Of a stretch of DNA of 64,000 nt, positions 1 through 10,333 are shown piece after piece (the first letter of the stretch is position 1; every line of letters starts with the position of its first letter). The position numbers and the translations under genes were made by a program. The notes below the pieces were generated by a model. The model was given only the letters and a program-made list of their open reading frames with translations. It made no database searches and was not told the DNA's origin. The stretch spans positions 9,337,690 to 9,401,689 of the forward strand of contig OZ038440.1 of the NCBI GenBank assembly GCA_964036275.1. Direction: 5' to 3'. The DNA is from Litoditis marina (lineage: Eukaryota; Nematoda; Chromadorea; Rhabditida; Rhabditidae).

Positions 1-3000
1 GTAATGATTGCCTTTTCGGTGTAACCGTGTAACGATAGAAATTGACTACATAACATAGATGAGTAGTAAGTTCGGCTTTTCGAGAATTTGAAAAGGTAAA
101 ATTCAAAATCTCACTTAAAAAGCATCCATGATCATCATTTCAATAACTCATAATCCTATTTTACATTGCATTTAAACACGAATATAGAGCGTTGGGAACT
201 TACGTTTTGTATGACAATGAAGGTGACAATGGCCGCAAATGGAGCAGCCAGTGAGAAGACCAGCAAATGCTTCTTTATATTCCTATTGTCTATTCCTTCT
301 AGCAGTAGGAAGGAAACGAGACCAAAAGCGGCTGGTCCCTGAAATTGTAACGTGTAAATGTATATCTGCTTCGAAACTTGAAAAAAAAACATCCGAAGAC
401 AATCTTTCTTGGATGACTAGACGTTTTAAAAAGACAAATTGCAAGAAAAATTTTCTCTTCCTTTCTCGCTCTCGGAGCTTTTTCAATTTGGTAATTCAGT
501 ACCCAGACAGCTAAAAAGAGCACCATACGCCCGCTTGATTGCACGGCTGTCACATTCTCGCACCATCGAAATATTAAATTCATTTGAGCTTCGACCTACC
601 TTATGCAACATGATGGCAACAAAAACTATCAACTGGACATCAGATTTGTTGATTGTGGATGCACTTCCGAGTGCAATACCATCAGCTGCAATGGCATACG
701 CAAATCAAACAAAGTATTCAGGATGAAGTTCATAACAACTGCAAAATATTGCCTCCGTTCCCTTGATCAAAGGTTAACTCTTTCAATAAGAAATTGAAAA
801 ACTGTGATAAACACATTCGGTGATTGTTATAAGCCGCTAAATTTAACATGTGAAGCAAAAAGTGTGAACTGGTAAAATAAGTTAATACCAACCAGCTGCA
901 TGTACAACCAGACCAATGGTTGCTGACAGTCCCATCCTATTTCGTCCGGATCTATCAGCTGAAATATAAAAACTATGAGAAAAACCATGAACTTTGATGT
1001 CTGATTCAGTTGTTCTTCGTTGGAAAACTTTTTTACCAGGTAGATGTAGATGTAGTTCTAGAACTTGACTCGAAGTTTAAACTTGACTCGAAGTTTCTTC
1101 GAGCTTTTGACAAATGTGAAAAATCTTCAAATTGAAAAATATTTCCTATTCGGAAGAGGTATAGGACTGAGACTTACATCTGGACGTGGCTGAACTGCTG
1201 ATTTGATCCACTAGCAGCATGAAAATGAAACCAACGACCAGCGAAAAGCCGATCTGCTTATGTATTCCATGGGTATGATGCGCACCATTTTTAGAATGGG
1301 CATGATCATGTTCTTCTCCAACGTCTGAGATTTGATATTATTCGGAATGCTCCATTGATTTATGGAAAGTGTAATGTAATGTCAAGTCAAAGTCAGGTGA
1401 ACAGTCAAGCGACTATTATGACCTAAAGGGGAGATTTCGAGTGATCTAGTAAGTGCGGGCCCAAAAAACCTTAACGGGTCGCGAATCTGATATCGACCAC
1501 GCTTCGATCAATTTTGAATGCAATTGTGTTGCACTACTCTACATTTTCTTCCATTTTCCGAGTATGTACGCTAGGGTGAGCAAGAAAAAAAATTTAGTAA
1601 TTGAGACGAAAAATGTCACTCTGCGCCTACGCGGCCCGATTAGGCCCTAATAGGGTGATTTCGGTTACGGAAATCGCGGGCGTAGAAGGAACCTATTAGG
1701 CCCGTGACTTTTCACCAATGGTAGACCGCCCCCCAACCTTTGTACACTTCGACATCATTTTGCGTTTTCGGATTTTGTTCGGTCTTTATTTGAGTCTAAA
1801 TACATTTCCTACACTTTGAATCATACGTAACTTAATATTAGGTGAGAAAACATGATGCTACAGTAATATTCAAAACAGAAAATTAGAAAAAATGATGTGA
1901 AGAAACATACGGTCATGAGATTCGCGTCTGATTCGAGAGCTCTTCGTCGCCTTTTCTGGAGATTTCCCAGTTAGATCAGCTGATCTTTTAGCCTTGCCGT
2001 TGGAGCTGAAAAATAGTATTTCTTTGTGTCGTTTCTTTGAGAAGGTGTCTTTTCACAATTCACAGTACAGTACAACAAAATTTTGCCATTTTCATTCAGT
2101 CATGTAACTGGTGAACAGAAAAGCCAGAAGCGAGAACCTATTCTCGGCCCTCAAATTTTAACCATCTCTAGCTGAAGAGCGACGCCTGACGCAACATGCG
2201 AAAAACTGATAACTGGCAAATAACAAAACGAAAATTACATTCAAAAAAATTCATTCCCACTACTATGTTTATACTTTAGATTTTGAGATAAACCTACCCA
2301 TTTGAATTTTCCGGACTATCTAGCGGCATATCTGGTGATCGAACATGCACATCAACTTGATCCTGTTCCTGATTGGCATGGGGTAGTGTCTGGTGAAAAT
2401 GTTTGTCGTGCATATCTGAATAAAGTAAATTGGTTAATAAGGCCATACCACAGTAAGGTCCGACTATTCCACAAAAAGTAGTCCGTTTTTAAATTGGAAG
2501 ACGTAAAAATTAATGATTTTGCAACGAAAATAGACAATATTTCTCGTTTTTGTCGAAAAAGTAGTCCGTCCTTCGAATTTTTCTGACTATTCGGACAACT
2601 TTACTGGAGTATGAATAAGGCAGATATTGCAGATCATAGAACTCATGACTAGTCGCATCTCAACCATACACCAGCAAGGTTGTCCAAATAGTCAGAAAAA
2701 TTCAAAAAACGGACTACTTTCATACACCAGTAAGGTTCGACTGAGAGACAAAAAGTAGTTCGTTTTCAGATGTGAACACGTGCAAATTTATGAATTTTCC
2801 ATCAAAAGTAGACCTATTTTCTTCTTTTCGGCGAAAAAGTAGTTCGTTTTTCGAATTTTTCTGACTATTCGGACAACCTTACTGGGGTATGACTACTTTT
2901 TAGCCGAAAAGATGAAAATCGGTCTACTTTCGATGAAAAATCCTATGTTTTCACGTGTTTACATCGGAAAACGGATTAATTTTCGTCGCTTAGTCGGACC

Positions 3001-3933
3001 TTACTGGTGTATGATCTCAACTCAAATAAGTCACCCAGCAAAGTTTGTGACAAGAGACTTTGTTTTGAGACTGAACGTGGAAAACAGGATGAATATTCTA
3101 TTTCGAGAAACTCAAGTCAAGTGGTTGATACAAGTGTGCAAATTGTCACAATTTGCGATTGTGCAACTTGTTTTCGTTAGTTGCTATGAAATTAGGCGGA
3201 TAGTAATCGATGAAAATAATAGCGTACCGTTTTGAGCATTGTACAGAGCCTCCACTCCTTCGGGGATGATTACAGATAGCGCTGTTCCAACTAAAAGACC
3301 GGCACCGAAGATACTGACCACACGCATTCGCGACTGAAATCACGTTTCATATACTAGAAGCGATATTGAAGAAGGTAGAAGACGATCGAACACCGAACCG
3401 TGTGAAAGATCTGTATCTGTTCAACTTAAAATAACAGAATGTTACATCTAAAAGACGCCACAACCTCAATCTGCTTCGTCACAGCACAGATCTGTTGAAG
3501 CCATTTGAAGTGAAGGGAATGAAACAAAAATTATTCAACCAAATCTATGTGAAATATAACTTTGCCAAGTTTATGAGTTTATGACTAGCAATCCGGATCG
3601 GGGTTACTTCCTGATTCGACTTATATGAATGCTAGCATGGAGAAGTATATGAATGGTCCGTTATCCATGTTGACAAAACCACCAAACTTTTGAGAAGATT
3701 GGTGAACGGCCATCTAACTGCGATTGAGTTCTGTATGAAAAAAAAAACTGCTGAAGGTTTCGGCAGTATCTTACAAACATAACTTTTATAGAACATCTTA
3801 CCCCATAAAACAAATAGGTAACGTAAACTTCACTTACCTCTGACATCACAAAGAGTAGAGGAATTGACCCAGCTATGTAACTGCCCAGAAACATAGCCGC
3901 CGAGAGGACGGAGAGAAAGGTAACTCCTTCCAT
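1..3933 (-). CDS. zipt-9: ZIP9-type zinc transporter (SLC39A9 family), C-terminus missing
   Basis: Eight exons on the minus strand, in order: 3838-3933, 3228-3333, 2298-2415, 1911-2005, 1178-1324, 893-958, 600-685 and 204-338, encoding 283 residues before the window edge. Every junction has GT/AG and the phases join without a break. The first helix [15 protein letters not shown], the second [20 protein letters not shown], the third [17 protein letters not shown], the metal-site helix [12 protein letters not shown] and the following [14 protein letters not shown] match the ZIP9 branch of the ZIP family in order. A cytoplasmic loop between helices 2 and 3 is longer and more charged than in vertebrate ZIP9 and carries a His-rich stretch ([17 protein letters not shown]). 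The family moves zinc into the cytosol, mostly from secretory membranes. The final helices lie left of base 1. Intron 2 holds a MITE cluster. The symbol follows C. elegans naming by homology. Confidence 0.93.
2443..3013. repeat. nested MITE cluster with CATACACCAGTAAGG ends
   Basis: Intron 2 of the ZIP9 gene contains several partial copies, in both orientations, of a short palindromic element. Its ends read CATACACCAGTAAGGT or the reverse complement, and its body repeats phrases such as ACTATTCGGACAACCTTACT and CGGACTACTTTTTAGCC. Boundaries occur near 2443, 2664, 2721, 2892 and 3013, so insertions look nested. A cleaner single copy lies at 23363-23533. Confidence 0.75.
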
Positions 3934-4598
3934 TCTGATTCTCGTCGAGAGGTGAAGAACTAAGGAGTAGCAACAGAGGCGTTAAAAACCAGCAAGTTCG
4001 GCAACACCACGGGTCCTGAAAGAAAGATAGATAACCAGTTATGATAAGTGTATAGTCTGAGAGACTTCACAGAAAAATACTGAGAACTACAGCTGATCTG
4101 AACATCCAGTTACAGCCCCATCCCACAGTACAGATCTCATAAACACGAAAGTACATACGTGGCAAATTGGCATAATACGATACATCAAGTTAACACGTCG
4201 GTGTCAGAAGATTTTGACCACGAAGTACGCGTTTGATCGAGTCAATAAGCAGTTCTGGGATTACCACATTACCAATATGCGAAAACATGAGTACACGAAA
4301 ACCGATCTACAGGCAAAATTCACGGAAAAATAATAAAAAAAAATTAAAAAAAAAAACGTGGAATGTTTTTTGCTACTGTAGTTTGGAAAATACGTGAACA
4401 ATTTTCACGTATCGATTTTCATGCTAACGACTGGCGCTGAGCTGTTATTAATTAAATTATTTAAATTGCATATAACTATGTTTATGTATTATGTATGCTT
4501 GTATTTCTTTCTCTATATTTGACCAGACATTAATAAGTTACAGATTTAGTGGTTGCTCAGCGGAGGACGACTGATTTGTTCTGTTTGGCTTCAAAAAC
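3934..4598. other. divergent intergenic region (ZIP9 / L33)
   Basis: This stretch separates the minus-strand zinc transporter start from the plus-strand L33 start and should hold both promoters. I see an A-rich run near 4330-4360 and AT-rich sequence near 4445-4515, but no gene and no motif I can name. Confidence 0.5.
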
Positions 4599-5185
4599 AT
4601 GGGAGCCAAATCCAAGTACGTTTATTCGGTAAATAAGACCACATTTCTCGCTTCGATGCTATATATTCTCTAAATCAACTAAGCGATTGTCATGAGCGTT
4701 TGTTCTTACTCAAGTCATCATGTTGTGCATTGTTAAATAGCCGTTTTTCGCCGAAAGCCCGAAAGTACCTATTTAGCTGAACTTCTAATATAAAAATCGC
4801 GAACCGTGTTTCGTTATTCATAGCTTGTTGCTCCAGGATCGTTTGAGTTACTTATAACATTTGCAGATATGTAATAGTTCAACTTGCAAGTGTTATTACG
4901 GGTTCAACGCGAGTTTGGGTTCGAGAACGGGCTGCTGAGAAGTTCATCGGAATGTTCCACGATCCAGCACGTTAGTGTTTTTTTTTCTTTAATTTCATTG
5001 CTCCAGGTTTCTTACGATTGTTTTGTGGTGATTGGGTCTATTGCATCTAGAAATTTCGTTCCCGTATTAGTACATTATTCTCTATTTCAGTTGGAAAAAA
5101 CTGTCTGTTCGAAGAGTCCAAACGAATAAAAGGAAAGTCGGAGTTGCCAAAAAGAATAAAACAGATGTACAATATTACCAACTAA
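4599..5185 (+). CDS. mrpl-33: mitochondrial ribosomal protein L33 (bL33m)
   Basis: Three exons (4599-4615, 4867-4970, 5091-5185) give 71 residues with matching phases. The product begins MGAKSKYVIVQLASVITGST and ends in a basic tail. It aligns with the bL33 family: the AKSK start, a hydrophobic beta strand, a middle TGSTRVWVRERAAEKF segment, the HDPALGKNCLFEESKRIKG core equivalent to the 'YDP...VLF.E.KKI' end of animal L33, then a basic extension of about 20 residues. The family sits in the large subunit of the mitochondrial ribosome near the E site. Cysteines of the zinc-binding bacterial type are absent, as in other animal L33 proteins. A poly(A) signal follows at 5288, and the next gene starts about 150 bases later. 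Confidence 0.85.
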
Positions 5186-5287
5186 TTTGTAAATTATATT
5201 CAATGTAGTTGTGCTAGGCTTAGAAAGTTTTTGTTACGTTTTTGCTATCTGTTCCTCCCGTTTCGATTGTCGCAGTGTTACATTGTT

Positions 5288-5442
5288 AATAAAATTCTCT
5301 AATCTGATAAAGTTCCTCATAACAACCAGTTTCGAACTGTCCATATCTGATGTATATATCTTGTTTGTTTGTGCGTATTTTCGCTACTGGTTCCACGTTA
5401 TCTTTTGTGATTTTGAAATTTTATTCTCAGGTTCAAAACAAA
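5288..5442 (+). promoter_or_regulatory. intercistronic region with poly(A) signal and probable SL acceptor
   Basis: AATAAA at 5288-5293 lies about 100 bases after the L33 stop. A strong 3' splice site (TTATTCTCAG, ending at 5430) follows about 137 bases after it and only 12 bases before the next ATG. This spacing is typical of nematode operons, where SL2 is trans-spliced to the downstream gene. The operon is inferred; only the signals are visible. Confidence 0.6.
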
Positions 5443-8400
5443 ATGGACGAGGGGTTAGACGCCACCACGCTGTCAATTATCTTCGCAGTAGCGGTTGGTT
5501 TTCGTTTTGTTTCTGTTTTCCATCTTGTCATCACTTCTGCTTACGTAACTAAACTAATTGAACATCCCCTTGTCAGTAAAGCTCAATTAACGAAGCCAGT
5601 AAACTTACATACTCCCGTAAAGCTGTCATAGTTGCTGGAACAACAAACAAAAGTGAAAAGTATAAAGAATTGGCCCGTTTTTGAAAACATCAGGAAAATA
5701 CTTAAATTTGTCTTGTAATTCAGTCAGATCTTACAGGTGTATAGAACTAACATTGCATTTTCAGCTTAAAACCTCATTTGCTGAACATAAATATATTATT
5801 TTGTTTGATTTCAGGTTGTTTTGTTCACCGCTGTGCTGCTTTACCTAAAGAATCGCAAGAGAAGTGATACCATTCTGATCGTCGGCCTGAGTGATTCCGG
5901 AAAAACTCACATCTTCTCGAAAATCGTCAACAAAAGTGAGTTTCTGTAGTAAGTAGGTATATTTAGACGGAAACGACTTATGGGTTCGTTCTGTTGGTGC
6001 TTTGAAATCACAACAGATATATTTTGAACAGGTTTAATGAAAATTCCAATACGTTAGGTTTGAGAACAACGACGACTATCGTTGATCGTATTTTCTTCTT
6101 TCCTTCCTTCGCGCGCAGCGCTCTGCGTGAGTTGTCTTTGGTTTGGCCATTGCGGACTCGTTTTTTTCTTTTAATTAACAAAAATCTGAAAAAATCTTCT
6201 TTTTTCGAAAACTAAAAGGAGAGAACGTTAGAGAATCACGAATTGAACATTGTGTGAAAATTTCAGCCAAATCGGATTATTTTCGCCTGAGTTATGGTTT
6301 CGTGTCGTTGTTGACAAGTTCCGCCGTAATTCGTCCCTCCTCCCTCGTCCCTCCTCCCTCACGGAATTCTGTCCGCATCGTAGTGGAAAAACTACTGAAC
6401 CAATTTGGCTGAAATTTGAAACATCTCTTCTATGGCAAAAGTTAGCTCGTCGCGCCGAGTATGAAATGTATATGTAATCTCTGGCGCCGGGCGCGGGCGC
6501 CAATAGGCGCCAAAAACCACTATTGGAAAAACTACCGAACCGATTTAGCTGAAATTTGAAACATGAGTTATAATGCAAAAGTTAGCCCGTCGCGCCAAAT
6601 ATGAGATGAATACAGCATCATTGGCGCCCGGCGCTGGCGTCAAAAACGGCAAAACACTATTTATCATCAACTAAAATGTTGAACACTAATAGAAATTGAA
6701 TAATTTGTTGGAAAGTGTGAAAGTCTTTTTCCAAAACCAAAATTTTTCTTCTGGCGCTCGAACCAGGCGCCAGATGGCGCCAAAACCCAAACTCACGACA
6801 GCGTCAATGGAATCGTCTGAAATTCGGTACACTAAATAACTATCACATGGCAAGTAAGATGCTCAATCTGAAAAACAAAAAAGTTTTGTTGGCACTGTGC
6901 GCTGGCGCCAATTGGCGCCAAAGTTGGAAAAATATCAGTTATCGTCAATCAAACTGTTTCAAGTACACACGAAACTGACAATTGATTAGTTTGAATATTG
7001 CTCCAATCAGTAATTGACACATGTAGTGTGTACTGGTAGCTCAAAAACCTATAAAATTTCGTTTCGTTCTGGCGCCAGACGCGTGTGTCAATTGACGCAG
7101 GAATGAAAAAAAGTTTCAACGAAGGTTTTTGATGTGGTATTGGAAATAATGGCTATATTGTAAGTGAGTTGTTGTCTCTAATTCTAGATTTGTCAATGGC
7201 GCCAATCCCCATCGCTTATCGCCGCTAAAAGCGGTGTACATGTCAATCGGAACGTTTAGCGTTTTTGTTCAGTTGTTGATAGTCACAGAGCCAGTAACCT
7301 GCGTTATATTACAACATCAGCAATTTTATGGTCTGCATTCGGCTTCGTGCACACACAAAACTGAGATTTTCATAATAATATAATGAGTTCACAAGATTCA
7401 CTCTGTGAATAGGCAACATATGAAGTTGTAGGAGTACAACTAGCAAAAAAAGGACAATTAGTAAAAAGTGGGGGAACCAACAAATGTGTGAGTTGTGTTT
7501 GGTTCGACCTCGATATCAGCAAAAAGTGAACGATACGAATTGCTGTGATACTGTAGCAGAAGTATTCTGCTAAAATAGAACAATACAAATGTTGCACAAT
7601 GGTTCACAACGCACGAATGTCGTCAAAGCACACATGAAATACCCTTTGACAATTTCTGAAATATCATGCGGGGGCGGGCTTCGTGAACCATTGTGCAACA
7701 TTTGTATTGTTCTATTTTTGCAGAATACTTCTGCTACAGTATCACAGCAATTCGTATCGTTCACTTTTTGCTGATATCGAGGTCGAACCAAACACAACTC
7801 ACACATTTGTTGGTTCCCCCACTTTTTACTAATTAATTTATGAAATCCGGCTGGCTGTAATGAAAATTTTAGTAATCAATCCGGTTGCGGTTCAGCACAA
7901 ACTAGGTCTACGTGTCAATTAATTTATTCGCCCTTGCAGATTCTGAGCCCATTACCTATACTTCTCTGCAAGAAAATGCCGTGGAGCTAGAGGTCAAAGG
8001 CGAACCACTAAAGGTATTTTTCTTGCCAAAATTGACACTCTAATTTATGTGTAAATTCAAGAACTTCCTTTTCCGTTCCATTTTTAAAAACAAAACCTTT
8101 ATTGATAATATTGTTGCATCTTCATAGCGAGTGTTGATCATATCATAGTAATTGGGAAACGTGATATCCATACCAATACCATACACTAGTAAATATGCCA
8201 GATCATGCATTTGTGATTTGTTTCAATCTATAATGAAAAACGGACTCTGTAGTCACTCAATTGCAACAACTCACTTGTGTTTGTCTATCTATGTGTGTGT
8301 GATAACTTTGTACTGTTTATAGTGTTTATTTGTCATTTTCATCTCAGATCGTCGACTTTCCCGGCGCAGAGCGTCTTCGCAAACAACTCATCGAAAGATG

Positions 8401-10333
8401 GTTGAAGAAAGTTAGTCCATTCGTGCATTTCTAGTTCACGTCTGTTTTAGTATAGTACTCTGTCGGTGGCTTTTTTAATTCGACACTCTAATCATCAAGC
8501 ACTAGTATTTGATAATCTGTTTTGAGATCTTTCTTAGGCGAGAGGCGACTGCAAGAGACTATTATATGCAAATATGCTCCATTTCTACCGTAATCCTTGG
8601 TACCGTTCCGGGACATGGGACGTCACTTTCTTGTACCCGGGACGAGCGACTGCTGAGCAGACGCTCATGTTATTGCCGTTTGTTAAATATTCTTTAAAGG
8701 CTGTTTCACTTTGCCAGCGAAATAGGTGCAATTTCAAATTATAATAACTAAATAACTGAAGATTCGAATTTGTCTTTTTTTATTGTTTCTATATTCTATT
8801 TCAGGATCGATCCGCTCTTCGTGGAATCGTGTTTGTCGTTGATTCTTCTTCATTCTCCAAAAGAGCACGAGATGTGGCCGAGTTCATCTACGATATTGCT
8901 CTTGAGAGCGGAAAGAAGGTGTGTTTTGTATTTCGTTGCAATTGCAGTTGATTGATGTTGGAAAAATAGAACATAAGGAACGAACATTGAATTTCACCTT
9001 ACATTTGTTTTCCTCTGTTTCCTTCTTTCCATAATATGTGAATATGGCGGCGATTGGTGGTTTGGTTGAAATAGAATATATGTGGTCGAGAAAGAAAGAA
9101 TGTGTGCACTAGCTATCAAGTTTATTCAAATTCATATTGGTGTTATCTGTTATCTACTCAAAGTCTGTCCGTTTCCGTTCTCTGTAAAATAAGCATGAAC
9201 GTAGTTTCAGATTCCCATTCTGGCGGCCTGTAATAAGCAAGATCATAATCTGGCAAAGAGTGATCAGGTTCGTTGCATTTCGTACGTTTGCGTCCTGAGC
9301 TAGGTGTGCACTACGTTTGAGAAAGTGTGATTTTTTCAAAGAACCAATCTTGGTTTTTTCTAAAACCTAGCTCGAAACCCCTTGAAAACGGGAGCATTCT
9401 CTGCTAGATCGGCCAAAATTTAGATGACAATGAAGTTCGATACATTCGTAAAATAGTTACCGACCGGGATGAAAAAAGTGAGCATGTGTTAAGAAATATA
9501 GTCGTAATTTTGTCTTTAATTATCACTTACTAATAGTAGGAATCAAAATTTCCCGAAAAGTGACTATGCGTATGCGTCGATCGAAATTGGGTAAAAGTGA
9601 GCATCAGTAGACATCGAAATAAGGGGGTATTCAAAAAGTTTCTTGCCTTGTGGAGAATATTCAAGCCCCACTGGTTCATGTGTTCAGGTGATTCGTACCT
9701 CACTAGAGAAGGAAATGGGTCTGATCAACAAGTCGAGAGCTGCTGCCCTCACCACAACTGACGGATCTTCGTGCAGGAACACCCTCACCGACACTGGGGC
9801 CGATTTCCGCTGGGAAGACCTGCCGAGGTTGGTTTTATTGTAGTTTGGGAAAACTGTCTATGTCTACGAATATGCTGATTGCTGTTTATATTGACGGAAC
9901 ATGGTTGCGACCAGGTTTTCTCAGTTTTTTGTGTAATGATACTTTTCAGGGGTAGTGTGCTACATGGTGGGTTTTGCGCGTTGGTGGCTGTGAGAAATCC
10001 AAACGTGGGAACTTACTTTGATGGCTCAAGCTCAATCAATTGTCTTTTTGATCACAAAATCTAAACTATCTTGATTGCAATCGAATGGAAAAGTCGGTTC
10101 TATGCCGTTTTATTTTCCCTATACTCATTCAGCTTAATCCATGATTTTTATGTAATTCTAGCTCGCTGTCAGCGAAATTTGCTCGTTTGAAACTCAGAAT
10201 CCAGTAATAGATTTCAATTTGATATACGTTTTTGAACTGAGTTCTTTTCAGTACCATCGACTTTGTCGAATGTAGTGCTGTGGATGGATCTGATGTCGGA
10301 TTGGACTCAGTGAGAGACTGGATCAAACAGTAG
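5443..10333 (+). CDS. SRPRB: signal recognition particle receptor beta subunit
   Basis: Eight exons (5443-5493, 5815-5935, 7940-8013, 8348-8410, 8805-8918, 9211-9267, 9688-9827, 10252-10333) encode 233 residues with consistent phases. Residues about 10-32 form one membrane helix, followed by a small GTPase domain: P-loop GLSDSGKT, DFPGAERLR at the G3 position, NKQDHNLAKS at G4 and FVECSA at G5. This order, the single N-terminal anchor and the VVDSSSFSKRARDVAEFIYD segment are characteristic of the SRP receptor beta chain, which anchors the alpha chain to the ER and helps release nascent chains to the translocon. Intron 2 is about 2 kb because of inserted repeats; the other introns are several hundred bases. 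The start is chosen by the splice-leader acceptor 12 bases upstream. Confidence 0.93.
6090..7210. repeat. GGCGCC-rich repeat block in SRPRB intron 2
   Basis: The palindrome GGCGCC and close variants (GGCGCCAA, CTGGCGCC) recur more than ten times. A unit of about 140 bases, starting GAAAAACTACTGAACC near 6387, is repeated near 6526. The left end carries CGCGCGCAGCGCTCTGCG and TTGTCTTTGGT (6110-6145), also found at the left edge of the repeat at 54050. It is a diverged repetitive element with no coding content that I can see. Confidence 0.65.
7456..7834. repeat. long perfect-type hairpin (152-base arms)
   Basis: Arms at 7456-7607 and 7683-7834 are reverse complements; I found one mismatch by eye (TGCTAAAAT against TGCAAAAAT). 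The spacer is 75 bases. The outer ends begin AATTAGTAAAAAGTGGGGG. It lies inside intron 2 of SRPRB and carries no gene. The near identity of the arms suggests recent insertion or arm-to-arm correction. Confidence 0.9.
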
